Part shown: positions 54,405-64,000 of the stretch, piece by piece
Position numbering within the stretch: the stretch's first letter is position 1
Layout of the letters: each line of letters opens with the position of its first letter
NCBI RefSeq assembly: GCF_051622035.1
Contig: NC_135365.1
Location: 1,974,501 to 2,038,500, forward strand
Direction: 5' to 3'
DNA length: 64,000 nucleotides
From: Arctopsyche grandis
Taxonomy: Eukaryota > Arthropoda > Insecta > Trichoptera > Hydropsychidae
Notes under the pieces: model-generated
Told to the model about the DNA's origin: nothing
Databases searched by the model: none
The model's input: the letters and a program-made list of their open reading frames with translations, nothing else
Made by a program: the position numbers and the translations under genes

Positions 54405-54795
54405 AGCCACAGTGATATTACAGAATATTCTAACGCGTCACCGTGACCAGACATATATGTAAGCATAATACAAATACTATATATAAGAAAATTAGCGAGG
54501 CATCTATGTTATAAATAATAAATTTCGAAATCATATTCAAATAGTGGTGACATAGTAGTTAGGATGGTTTTTGCTAAGTTTGTGGAGAAACCGCTTCACC
54601 AATGAAATCAGATAAATTGGAAAACTCTGATAGGAAACGATCGACTTAGAGTCACAAATATCCAAGTCTGACCAGCAGCATTAAAGATTATACTCAGAAT
54701 AAATCCTTTTCAATCTCGGTCAGCTCACGGGATCGAACCCTTTGACATCTCGGTGCTTGGTATCAACGCAACCACCAAGCTATGCTGCCGGCTAA
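54405..54795 (-). mobile_element. tRNA-derived SINE with diverged hairpin tail
   Basis: Minus-strand head with box B GGGTTCGATCCCGTGAGC, body TCGATCGTTTCCTATCAGAG and TTGGTGAAGCGGTTTC, and 3' hairpin with GGTCACGGTGACGC and CTGTAATATCACTGTGGC. Confidence 0.8.
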
Positions 54796-54809
54796 ATTTA
54801 TATTATTAA

Positions 54810-55630
54810 TTTATAGTTTTGGACCATTGTGGCATTACAGGAAGAATCTAATGCGCCACAATGGCCTACATTTGAAAAAGAGAAGAACATAAAAATAAAA
54901 TACAATAAATTGTCTAAAATAAAAAAAATAAAAAAGCAAAACCAGAAAAACATGAAAAGAATAGTAAATGAAAAAAGACATAAAAATGAAGATAAGTTGA
55001 AAAAATGAAATAAAAAAATAAATAAAATCCTCAAATCCTATTCTTTCACATTGAATGTAAAGTGACCATTGTGGCATTACAGGAAGAACCAAATGCGCCA
55101 CAATAGCCTCCATAAGAAAATAAGAGAGAAAAATAAAAATCATAATAATAATTCATAGATTAAAAAGAAATAAAAGGTAAAAGCAGAACAATACTATAAA
55201 ACAAAAGAAAAATAGGATATAAAAATGTACATAAGGAAAAAATAAAACTACAGTGAGGTCCAAATGAAAGAGAGTACATAAATAATGATGCACTCATACA
55301 GAAAATAATGACGAGCGCACCTTACCAGACAAATATGTTAAACTGATATCCGATAATCTACGCTCACCAAGGTGAAAATATCGCATTCAGGCACAGCAGC
55401 AACGATTTCATTGAGAAGTCGAATAGCTCTTGGAATAGGAGCCATGCGAAAAAGAACTGTGCGAGCAGGAGGTACAACCATCAAATGATGATGTCCACCA
55501 CGCACATTCATAGTTATAATGGTGATAATAATGTGTAGACAGTATTCTCCAAAAATCTGATGAGAAACGTTTGACTTTGTCTTAGTTTGATATCCATAAA
55601 ACGGTCGTACATACTGTGCACGCGTCAACT
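54810..55630 (-). mobile_element. LINE E 3' end plus a second LINE tail, minus strand
   Basis: 55628-55338 encodes the LINE E C terminus: RGGHHHLMVVPPARTVLF, then RAIRLLNEIVAAVPECDIF. A 3' UTR follows, ending in a version 2 hairpin at 55060-55115 (GCGCATTTGGTTCTTCCTGT beside GACCATTGTGGC). Directly downstream, 54826-54872 has another version 2 hairpin from a second insertion. Confidence 0.75.
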
Positions 55631-56100
55631 GTTAAAATTCGTTTTTTACTCGGCGTTTCGTTCGCTTAGGTTTGTGGGAGGCTAAACTCTAAAGCTTAGG
55701 CTCACAGTTCTGTCCGGTTCAAATACAATATGTACGTCCGGCTAATTATTCGGACAACACTCGCACACTTTGCGAAGGACCAGTTTTTGCAATATTTTGA
55801 ACGTCGGCGCGTGGGCGTTGGCGCCTTTTTTCCGGCGTGTCCGATTGACAACACGTCCGCGTTATCTGATTCTGATGGCGATCGTGATGCCAACGTCGGC
55901 ATTCCTTTCCACCTCTTCTTCGTCTGATGATGGTCCCGAGTCGATGGTGGCGTTTCATCATCGCGATGTAATTATTATTGTCGGCGAATGCGCATGCGCG
56001 TGGGAACCAGCAGCGAGGCGCGTGCTGCTCACTCATCTATGAACGTCCAAGGGATTCCCTCGTGATTCACCAATCGGCAAACGCATATGTCTTGTGCTAT
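55631..56100. other. GC-rich segment between LINE E copies
   Basis: GC-rich, with open frames on both strands and no recognised domain. It could be a more 5' part of a LINE or a host CpG-rich region; unresolved. Confidence 0.3.
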
Positions 56101-57190
56101 GCACATGATGCCCGTCATGCCCGTTGTTGCTGGAGCAGTTGGGACTTGATGTCCATGATAACTACGTGCGTGGTAGACATCATCATTGGATGGCTGTACC
56201 CCCTGCTCGCACAGTTCTTTTTCGAATGGCTCCTATTCCAAGAGCTATTCGACTTCTCAATGAAATCGTTGCTGCTGGGTCTGAATGTGATATTTTCCAC
56301 CTCAGTGAGCGTAGGTTATCGGTAGGGTTGCCATAATTGTCAAGCATTGATACGGGACATTTAAGTGCTACATAAATAAAACATGGAACAGTAGGTAGGT
56401 AATAGTTTATTTTAAAAAAATAGTATTTTTTAGCCCAATCGTATTTTAACGATGATTTAACTTTTTTAATTAAATCGTTTTCCTCTTTTACATGATGATA
56501 AAATTGGGCGCAAGTCATTTTGAAATTATACTGGCAAACCAAAATTGCCTCAACTGTCTCAACTTATTTATTTCATCCGACCATTGTGTCGACATCAGGG
56601 AAAATATTATATTCTCTCCACATTGGCATTGTGGGCTGGAATGGCAAATCTATACTCACATAGTTTTATTAAACATGACTTCTGTTCAATATGCTTGGTA
56701 TCTTTAAAAAACTTCTGCCATACTCATTTTCAGCGTTGTCTCCCAGTTTTCGTTGGTATTATTTTTATTTAAATAATCTTTTAAATATACGAACTGGTTG
56801 AAAAGAAGCTCATTGTTTCCAACATCGATGTTCCTTACTTGTAAATATTCAACGGTTCGTTCTATTTCCCCCCATTCAGGAACTTGCTTGAGAGTCATCC
56901 AATCGAAAGCATTATTTTTTTTGAATGATTGGGACCACTTATCATTGTATTCCACAGCAGTGTTAAAGAAATCGACAGTCTGTTTTTGGAGAAAAGTTTA
57001 GGGAGAAAACGGGACAAATTGTAATACGGGACCGAGTAGTGAAATACGGGACATGTTCCGTATATACGGGACGTATGGCAACCCTAGTTATCGGAGATTA
57101 TTTCAAGTTATTAGTCTGGTAGCCTGCGCTCATCATTATTTTTATAATTGAATATGATGTTTGAGTGGAATTTTGATTTTCTCTCTTTCC
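56101..57190 (+). mobile_element. LINE E 3' end interrupted by a hAT element
   Basis: 56124-56322 encodes LLEQLGLDVHDNYVRGRHHH and RAIRLLNEIVAAGSECDIFH before the insertion. The 3' UTR resumes at 57087 (GTCTGGTAGCCTGCGCTCATC), also seen at 61525. The protein resembles C-terminal regions of arthropod LINE polyproteins. Confidence 0.72.
56323..57086 (-). mobile_element. hAT transposon remnant, 764 bp
   Basis: Perfect 13-bp inverted ends TAGGGTTGCCATA and perfect 8-bp duplications GTTATCGG (56315-56322 and 57087-57094). The minus strand encodes pieces of a hAT transposase C terminus: RTVEYLQVRNIDVGNNELLF, then IFSLMSTQWSDEINKL and VEAILVCQYNFKMTCAQFY in a shifted frame. N-terminal and catalytic parts are deleted. 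Confidence 0.88.
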
Positions 57191-57289
57191 TTTGGAACTC
57201 CCAGGGATGTTTCGTATTTGTGGCTGGTTCTTATTTATCGGAACTTACATATGCACCAAAATTTTAGAATGGAATCGATATTTATGTAT

Positions 57290-57890
57290 ATTATTACTCC
57301 ATCTTTAACCATTTGAATTCTGTCCAATGCCGATCGGCGTTTTGCAACTAGGTTATGAGCCTGAAATACCCCGATAGGCGTTGTTTTTTGAGTATGTAAA
57401 AAATAAACAAGTATACTACCCGCTAATCCTTTCCAGGTAGCATTGAAAAAAATGCATTGAACATGGGTCGTGTAATCCGTGTCATTCATTTGTCAATGTT
57501 TATAAAGACTGGTTTACATCGGAATTTCTGAATTTATAACCATAGCAGAATTTCCCGATGGAAATTCTTAACTGCTGAGTATTTTAGATTGTGGCTTGGA
57601 ATTTAGATTGTGAGCATTAAATTTTAGCAACAATGAAGAAGATGGAATTAGTTTTGGAAAAATACATTAATTAATAGACTTATTTTGTTTATTTTATATT
57701 GTTGCAAGATATATTAGACCGTTTAAACACACCTTTACAAAACTCGAAATCCGGTAGTGGATCTGGGATTTTTTTGGATTAGCTACAATTTTTTCACCTG
57801 TTTTCTATTAGATTTCTAAATAATTCTAGTTGGAAATTTTTGCGAAATTTTCAGCGTATCGGGCTTTCAAAAGAAAAGACGTCAGAACTT
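57290..57890 (-). repeat. dispersed repeat C, longest uninterrupted copy
   Basis: Inverse of 10325-10748, extended by AACGCCTATCGGGGTATTTC and TGCAAAACGCCGATCGGC. Useful as a reference for the other copies. No coding frame; class unknown. Confidence 0.75.
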
Positions 57891-58091
57891 AAGTGTAAGG
57901 TTTTTTTTTACCTTGTCTAGGTAGAGCTAGTTAACTTAATCAAAATATAGTACTGAAACGGCACTTATTATAACGGCACTATTCTATCCTGAGTTATCTC
58001 TGTAACGTCTTCTTCAATTAAAAACAAGCCTGTCTATACAAAGTGTTCTCATTTGTCAGTTCAATGAGCTTTTTTTTTATTATTCTGTAAC

Positions 58092-58500
58092 CAGTGGCGT
58101 GGACTACTGGTTAACGTATTATGCTTTCGAGGAGAGTGGTCACGGGTTCGAGTCCTGCTAGAGTCACGCTGCTGGACAGACCTTGGTTTGTGACTCCAGG
58201 TCGATCGTTTTTTATCAGAGTTTGCCAATTTTTCTGATTTTCATTGAAATGGTTCCTGTCAAATTGGCATCTCCTTTCCCATATCTCTTGCTAATCTCAA
58301 GTTACTCAGAGTCTTGAGATTTGCTAATTTGATTATAAAATGTTGCAAACATTTCTCCATAGTTGTCAGTGTGGATTTTTGTATGAATTCGCATTGTATA
58401 AAATGCTTATGTATATTGATTGATTGTATTGGATTTGTATAAGTGTATTCGTCGCTTTGGAGTGATCTGGAAAGGCGAGTGCTCATGTTCAATAAAATAA
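58092..58500 (+). mobile_element. tRNA-derived SINE, third head type
   Basis: Head AGTGGCGTGGACTACTGG and CACGGGTTCGAGTCCTG; body GGTCGATCGTTTTTTATCAG and GAAATGGTTCC; tail without a clear hairpin, ending TTCAATAAAATAAAATG. Confidence 0.78.
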
Positions 58501-60339
58501 AATGTCCTACTTCATAATCTCATTCATATTTGTCTTTATAGTTGATTCACAGTTATATCTACAAGTTGTAGCACTTTCAGTGGCGATTATATTAATGGCA
58601 ATAAATATATGTATGTTCTTTAGTCCTACAAAGAAGAAAAATTTAAATACATAAATTTGATTAAATAAGATGAGACTTTCTTGTGAAGTATACAGAAATA
58701 GTAAAAGTTTCACTAGTTGGTATTACAAATGGGGCTGAATTTTGGTCTTAGGAAAATACGATCGTGTTTATATTAACCATGAATAATGGCGAACTGTGTA
58801 CGGTTGAGATTTTGCAATCGGTTGAGCGAAAACAGTGATGGGGATAAGCATGGGGGATGGTTTTCGAGACGTTTGCGATATTCGAGAGTGTGGTACGTTG
58901 CCGGTCGGTTGGTTGCATCAAATTAGGTCAATTTTGATGAAATTCTAGACATTATCGTTATTGGTATATTATTGCGAGTTGGCCGATGTCGGCGAGACCG
59001 AGCCCGCTATCCAGTGGCGTGCCTAGACCTCGTTCAATATAAAATCGATTTGAAAAAATTATGAATTAATTTGCTTAAATTATGATCAACATTTGCATTT
59101 GTCTACCGAAATTTTGAGCATATTATTACCAAACAGATGTATATGAAAATTCTTATTTTCTTATTAAATATGGGTGTAACATTATTAATAAATCTATTTT
59201 TATTTTCATTTTAATAATGTGTTTTGCATTTAGATTATCGCGCTTTAGATATCTCGCTTAAATGTTAAAATATCGAAATAGTAAATGTTGTATGAATTTG
59301 AATACTACTTTTTTAATTACTATAAAAGTATTTTGCATATAATTATGTATTTTGATTTCACGTTATGTCATAATTATTTTGAAGTTTAAGCTCAATAATA
59401 GACTGAATCGGTCATTTAAAATTTAAATATCTAATTTGGTTATTGAGTCAGTCATAAAATTAAGATGTCTTTATTTCATAAATATTAAATGCAGTGAATT
59501 ATTATAAAATATACTTTTATTATTTTAATGTAAAATAGTCTAAAAATTAGTGATATTTAAAAATTGTTCAATTCCAAATGTTTCAATTTTTTTCTAAAAT
59601 TTCCAAGTGAAATTCAAGTAGAATTTTATATTTTTAACGATTCAATAAAATGAATCATTAAAAATATAAATATTTTCAAATAAATATTTTTAAATAAAAA
59701 AAAAAAATCTTAAAAAGAGTGTTTTATACAAAGTGAAATCTTAAAATACATACCTGTGTTTGTACTAAATAGCTTTAGCTAGAAATGTTTTGCTTTATTT
59801 AGCACAGATTCCCAACCTTCGTGACTCCACATGGAGTCGGAACCCATAGGTTGAAAACCCGTGTTTTATAGCAATTTTTCAGCCTATTTCTAGTTATGGT
59901 CAATTTCTTAAAAATTCTTTTCTTAAAATAAGTAGTCATAATTTCACAGAATTAAAATGCGCTGCAGATGATATTTGCAGAGGACTAAAATGCGCTGAAG
60001 GCATTTTTTTTCTTTTTAATATTTATTTTGAAAACATTTATGTAACTTATATTTTAAAAGAAACATATTAACAAAGTACAATTAAAAGTATTCCATTCTC
60101 AATCTAAAAAAAAATCACCCAAGTTTTAACCTCTACAGACCAGACTTTTTAATATCGATTTTAAAAAATTGTGTGAACTGATATTACTAATGTTTCCCAA
60201 GATAACTCACATTTACGAAAGTTCCCGGTTAGAAATTTTTAAAAATAAACGCAGAAATCAACATCTAACTTTATGTACATTGTAATGTACACTGGGTTTG
60301 TAGAGGTTAAACTAAATAAGCCTTACTTAACATTCGTAC
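58501..60339. other. intergenic, no gene seen
   Basis: Very AT-rich. A direct repeat AGGACTAAAATGCGCTG / ATTAAAATGCGCTGCAG lies near 59955-59995. No gene recognised. Confidence 0.45.
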
Positions 60340-60720
60340 TAATTTTGACTATAGTCTATCATCAAAATGATCCAAGTCACCCAATTTTACACAAATGCAC
60401 CGCCACTGCTTCGCAACGTTTTGGCAAGCGATAAAAGCTTGCGGAATACGTACAGTCTTACGGAAATATTCCCATACCCATAGAGAGGAGGGGTCGATCC
60501 TCAGCGAGCTAAAATCACCGAGAGATCTCCGAGATAGTGGACGGACCCTCCCAAGATGACCAGACCAGCCGAGCTCGCCCTTTCCCAATGCACTCGTCCA
60601 ATAATACATAATTCAAACGGTGCTGGTCCACTCTCGTCTGAACGACGACTCTCATTCATACGAGCTTCTTTTGGCTCAACACCAAGAACCAATTGACCTT
60701 CAATACTAGGAGAAAAGTAT
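60340..60720 (-). other. GC-richer block with open frames, unidentified
   Basis: Minus frames 60349-60609 (ending RIPQAFIACQNVAKQWRCIC and LGDLDHFDDRL) and 60501-60692 overlap. No family recognised and no splice context. It may be a decayed transposon segment. Confidence 0.3.
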
Positions 60721-61309
60721 CAGAATCATCTCAAGTAAACAAACACACAGAGATTTTTGACCGACGTCTGGTATATAGGATAAAACCAATCACGAAAAGA
60801 GCTGACATATAAAATTTCATCAAAATTTTTCGTGACCGGTTTTACCATAGCCTGTCTAGGCTCACTTTACAATTAGTAATTTCACATTACGTATTATACA
60901 TATGCGGGAAATCCTTAAGTATAAGGCATTAGAGGGTTTCGTGCGGGATTTCTAAGCAAATTAAGCGTTCATTATTATTACCTTAAGGTTCAAATTTAGC
61001 ACGAATATTCGTCGTCATGAAGTTCTTTGATTGCCCGCCAAAGAAAGTAGGTATGTTGGGTTCAAATTGTTTCCTTCACGCAACTCTTCCAAGTTCTGGA
61101 TACTTGTCTTGAAGTTCTTTAACCCTTGAATAGCGATGATAATGCTATATTAAGCATTTATTCGTTTCCTATATAGGCAAGTGTTTTATCCATATATGTA
61201 CATATGATACCTTAATCCTTTCCTTTTGCACATTGGGTATAAATTATTGGGTATAATTCCCTCGAACTTCGGAGAAACTTCTCATTAATTCGTTTTGTTC
61301 TCCATATTC
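60721..61309. other. intergenic, no gene seen
   Basis: No supported feature. Confidence 0.4.
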
Positions 61310-61905
61310 TACGTGGTAATACATACGTCATGCCCGTGTTTGCTGGAACAGTTGGGACTTTATGTCCCTAATAATTATGTGCGTGGTAGATATCATCATT
61401 TGATTGTTGTGTCTCCCGCTCGGACAGTTCTTTATCGTATGGCTCATATTCCAAGAGCTATCCAACTTCTCAATGAAATCGTTGCTGCTGATCCTGAATG
61501 TGATATTTTCCATCTCAGTGAGTATGTCTGGTAGCCTGCGCTCATCATTATTTTCATAATTGAATGTGATATATGACTGTATGAGTGGAATTTTGATCTT
61601 CTCTCTTCCATTTGGTCCTCGCAGGGATGTTTTGTATTTGCAGCTGGTTCTTATATTTTGGTGCTGGCTATAGATGCACCAATATATAAGAATTATGCAC
61701 CAATATACATATATTTTTACTTTATCTGCTATTATTATAATGCTTATAATTTTTTATGATTATATATAATTGTATTTTTTGTCTGTGTATATATTTTTAT
61801 TTTTCTCATCTTTCTAAATTTTTCGACCACTGTGGCGCATTAGCGAAATTTGACATTACAGGAGTTATGCCATAGTGGTCCAAACTTAAACTTAAAATAA
61901 AATAA
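61310..61905 (+). mobile_element. LINE E 3' end with version 4 hairpin
   Basis: Coding part 61340-61525: LLEQLGLYVPNNYVRGRYHH, then RAIQLLNEIVAADPECDIFH. 3' UTR, then a hairpin CCACTGTGGCGCATTAGCG / GCCATAGTGG at about 61828-61880 and an AAATAAAATAAA tail. The short direct coding-to-tail distance shows that the hairpin is the true LINE 3' end. Confidence 0.78.
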
Positions 61906-62159
61906 ATTATATCTTTTAAGTTACATGTATGTACATATGTATATTGAATGTATTGGGATAAAGTTCAAATCGGTTCGTTTTCATTGGTGATGTTTGGTTT
62001 AGCTTACATTTGAGACGAGAGCTTGTTTTCATCATTTTGTTGCTAAAATCTTTTATTCGTAACGATTTTAATAAATGGTTAAATTTTGGTTAAAATCGTT
62101 CTGTTAGAAGTGGAAGTTTTAGTCGTATATATTTAATATTTTTATTTTTTTATTTTTAT
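61906..62159. other. intergenic spacer, no gene seen
   Basis: AT-rich; nothing supported. Confidence 0.35.
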
Positions 62160-62615
62160 ATATGCCATAGCGCTATGACAGGTCACTCTAAATCGACACT
62201 ATGACTAACTGTAAATATCCAAACACATTATTCAATGTACATATATGAATCACAAATCGCAAGAAAATGTATGCTTGCAACATCAACAAATTCGGACTAG
62301 CTGAATTTTCGAAAGAGGAGGGGAAACTGATTTTATTGGAACCGTCTTCACGACAGTTAAGTTAGATAAATTGGCTAATTCTAATAGCAGACGGTTGATT
62401 TGTATTATTTTAATAACCACCCAGATCTCACCAGCATTGTAGCACTTACTATAGACGCATTCATCGAGAAAATCGAATAATTTTTTCGATTCCCTTTTCG
62501 ATTTTTGGATTTGAACCCACGATTTCTCTCTGGTCAACAATTGTTTTTTTTTTATATTTATACAATTTCTACTCTCATACTTATCATGGATTGGTAGCCG
62601 CAGCAAAATCATCGT
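62160..62615 (-). mobile_element. old diverged SINE
   Basis: Hairpin-like GCCATAGCGCTATGACAGG and ACACTATGACTAACTG near 62165-62210, SINE body-like TTGGCTAATTCTAATAGCAG, and a degenerate minus-strand box B (GGGTTCAAATCC) near 62510. Confidence 0.45.
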
Positions 62616-63199
62616 GGCCGCATGCAGTGCCTGAACTTAATATTATATAACCTTTACATAAAGCATTTTTACAATCATTGGTTTCAAATATAACAACATA
62701 TGCTAATCATATAAAATTCGCACAACATTCTTGCAACGCAAGTATTATACGCCAAGCCTTATAATCAATACTTCACACGTATACAATATCAGATGATGAA
62801 TGCTCTTGATGATGATAAGACGTGCGATCGAGCTTATGTATACATATATAATACCCATACGAATATAACGCATGTCGTCATACATTTGATACCTTTTAAT
62901 TTCGATTTCGATATACAATATTTACGATTTCCGCATCGGCCGACCCTATCCACTTTCACCAAACTCACGTACACATATTTTGATATTTGTTTAATTAATC
63001 AAGACTACACCCAGCAGAGTTGCGCAACTGCAGAGAGGTGCTATTAGTATGTATGTACATATGTACATACATATGCTTGGTAGTGTTCTTGAGTTCAGTT
63101 GCTTGAGTGTTGGGCGAAAGGCCGGCTTGTAATTAGCCATCAATAAAGCACCCAATGGAATTAGAAGAGCCAAGCACAACAATCCAACGATATACCTAT
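62616..63199. other. intergenic, no gene seen
   Basis: A palindromic ATGTATGTACATATGTACAT block is near 63048-63070. No gene. Confidence 0.4.
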
Positions 63200-63232
63200 G
63201 TAGTAGTAGTAGTAGTAGTAGTAGGAGTATGT
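63200..63232. repeat. (GTA)n trinucleotide repeat
   Basis: About nine GTA/TAG repeats. Confidence 0.85.
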
Positions 63233-63253
63233 AGTGGAAGTATGAAATTTATA

Positions 63254-63382
63254 TTATGGCTCTCGTGAACGTGTAATTATGATGTCTGGCCGCTTCCCAT
63301 GCTTCACAAAGTTATAGACTCGTTTCGCCAGCTCGATAGCCCTGCAGCCCTTGAAGGACGATAAACCATAGGCACACCACAC
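63254..63382 (-). CDS. candidate terminal exon of an unidentified gene
   Basis: On the minus strand an acceptor (GCACAATCACCCAG) precedes a 43-codon open block in phase 0 reading VWCAYGLSSFKGCRAIELAK, then RVYNFVKHGKRPDIIITRSR, EP and a stop. Codon and residue usage look protein-like and unlike the LINE fragments here. The frame also stays open upstream of the acceptor to 63457, so it could be an unspliced ORF. I do not recognise the family; upstream exons would lie beyond 63.4 kb. Confidence 0.4.
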   Translation of the reverse strand: MWCAYGLSSFKGCRAIELAKRVYNFVKHGKRPDIIITRSREP

Positions 63383-63609
63383 CTGGGTGATTGTGCAGTT
63401 ATGTGCAAATTTTTCATTAGATTGTGTGTTGGTTGCTTGCACTTTGGAACATTGCATGTGTGTCTGTGATGTTTCTTTTGTGGGGAAAACGGTCGGCGGT
63501 GGTGGAAGATATGGAGGACTCGATTCTAGATGGTTTTTCCTCTATGTTCTAGAGAAGATATTGTTGAACGATTTAGAGGAAGGTTATAGGTCATGACGTT
63601 TTTTTAAGT

Positions 63610-63985
63610 GATCTTTTATTTTTTATTTTTTTAAATTAATCAGGCACACTCGCCTAACAGATTGCTCCAAAGCGACGAGTGTACTAAACAGATTAAGACT
63701 CGAGAAATTATATATAAATGTACAAAGAGACATCTATGGAGAGAAATCCGGCGAAAACTGAGATATAACAATAACTCGAGGTTTGCAATACAAAATTGGA
63801 GAGGAAAAACCAATTTCACAGGAACCGTTTCAATGAAAATCAGAAAAAATGGCAAATTCTGATAAGAAACGATCGACCTCGACAAACCAAGGTCTGGCCA
63901 ACAACAAGACTAGTGGGAATCGAACCCGTGACACCTTGCACGAAAGAATATAACACTCACCACTAGACCACGCTGATGGTTATAG
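63610..63985 (-). mobile_element. tRNA-derived SINE, minus strand
   Basis: Minus-strand head CAGCGTGGTCTAGTGGTG and GGGTTCGATTCCC, body TCGATCGTTTCTTATCAG and GAAACGGTTCC. Same head type as 39719-40210. The tail end is A/T-rich without a clear hairpin. Confidence 0.82.
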
Positions 63986-64000
63986 GATGGGGATATTGAA

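Noticed and set aside
56704..56955. 83-codon minus frame as an independent gene
   Set aside because: It is part of the hAT transposase remnant bounded by perfect TIRs and TSDs.

Overview
The window is AT-rich, repeat-dense insect nuclear DNA. The insect assignment rests on two ZAD-type C2H2 zinc-finger genes (ZAD expansions are an arthropod, mainly insect, feature), short canonical GT-AG introns (69-76 bp in those genes), and many insect-type non-autonomous transposons. I cannot fix the order or species from sequence alone. There are no operons, CRISPR arrays or bacterial features, and no true tRNA or rRNA gene: the tRNA-like sequences are heads of SINEs.

Layout. 1-4.5 kb: a broken hAT/ZMYM1-like transposase piece, a complete TRIM-like non-autonomous LTR element (1642-2729, with LTRs, TSD, PBS and PPT), solo LTRs and a SINE. 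4.5-11.9 kb: a tandem cluster of ZAD-C2H2 genes. Copy A has 15 fingers and its stop codon lies inside the TTAA target site of a piggyBac-like MITE. Copy B has 18 fingers. Copy C has 13 fingers, has lost its 5' exons, and abuts a dispersed repeat. 12.4-16.1 kb: a solo LTR, then a minus-strand Ser/Thr kinase gene of the SBK1/meng-po type in at least seven coding exons. 16-33 kb: intergenic, with piggyBac-like and hAT-type MITEs, a degenerate hAT element and SINE pieces. 33-42 kb: weak evidence for a plus-strand split transcript (candidate exons near 33.4, 37.3 and 41.9 kb) among nested MITEs and LINE 3' ends. 42-64 kb: SINEs, non-LTR retrotransposon 3' ends, long (TA)n arrays, a C-rich/G-rich minisatellite at 50.1-50.7 kb, and a possible terminal exon of an unidentified minus-strand gene near 63.3 kb.

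Only the zinc-finger genes and the kinase are well-supported host genes. The zinc-finger genes probably encode nuclear DNA-binding regulators and the kinase a cytoplasmic or membrane-proximal signalling enzyme; nothing shows that they act together.

The most interesting material is in the repeats. SINE and LINE 3' ends share one hairpin whose stem has diverged by paired changes while the loop-side motifs stay fixed. hAT-type MITEs have landed side by side in one target, sharing 8-bp duplications. Nested insertions can be dated against intact copies of the same sequence elsewhere in the window. All calls are by eye; no alignment, folding or database search was run.
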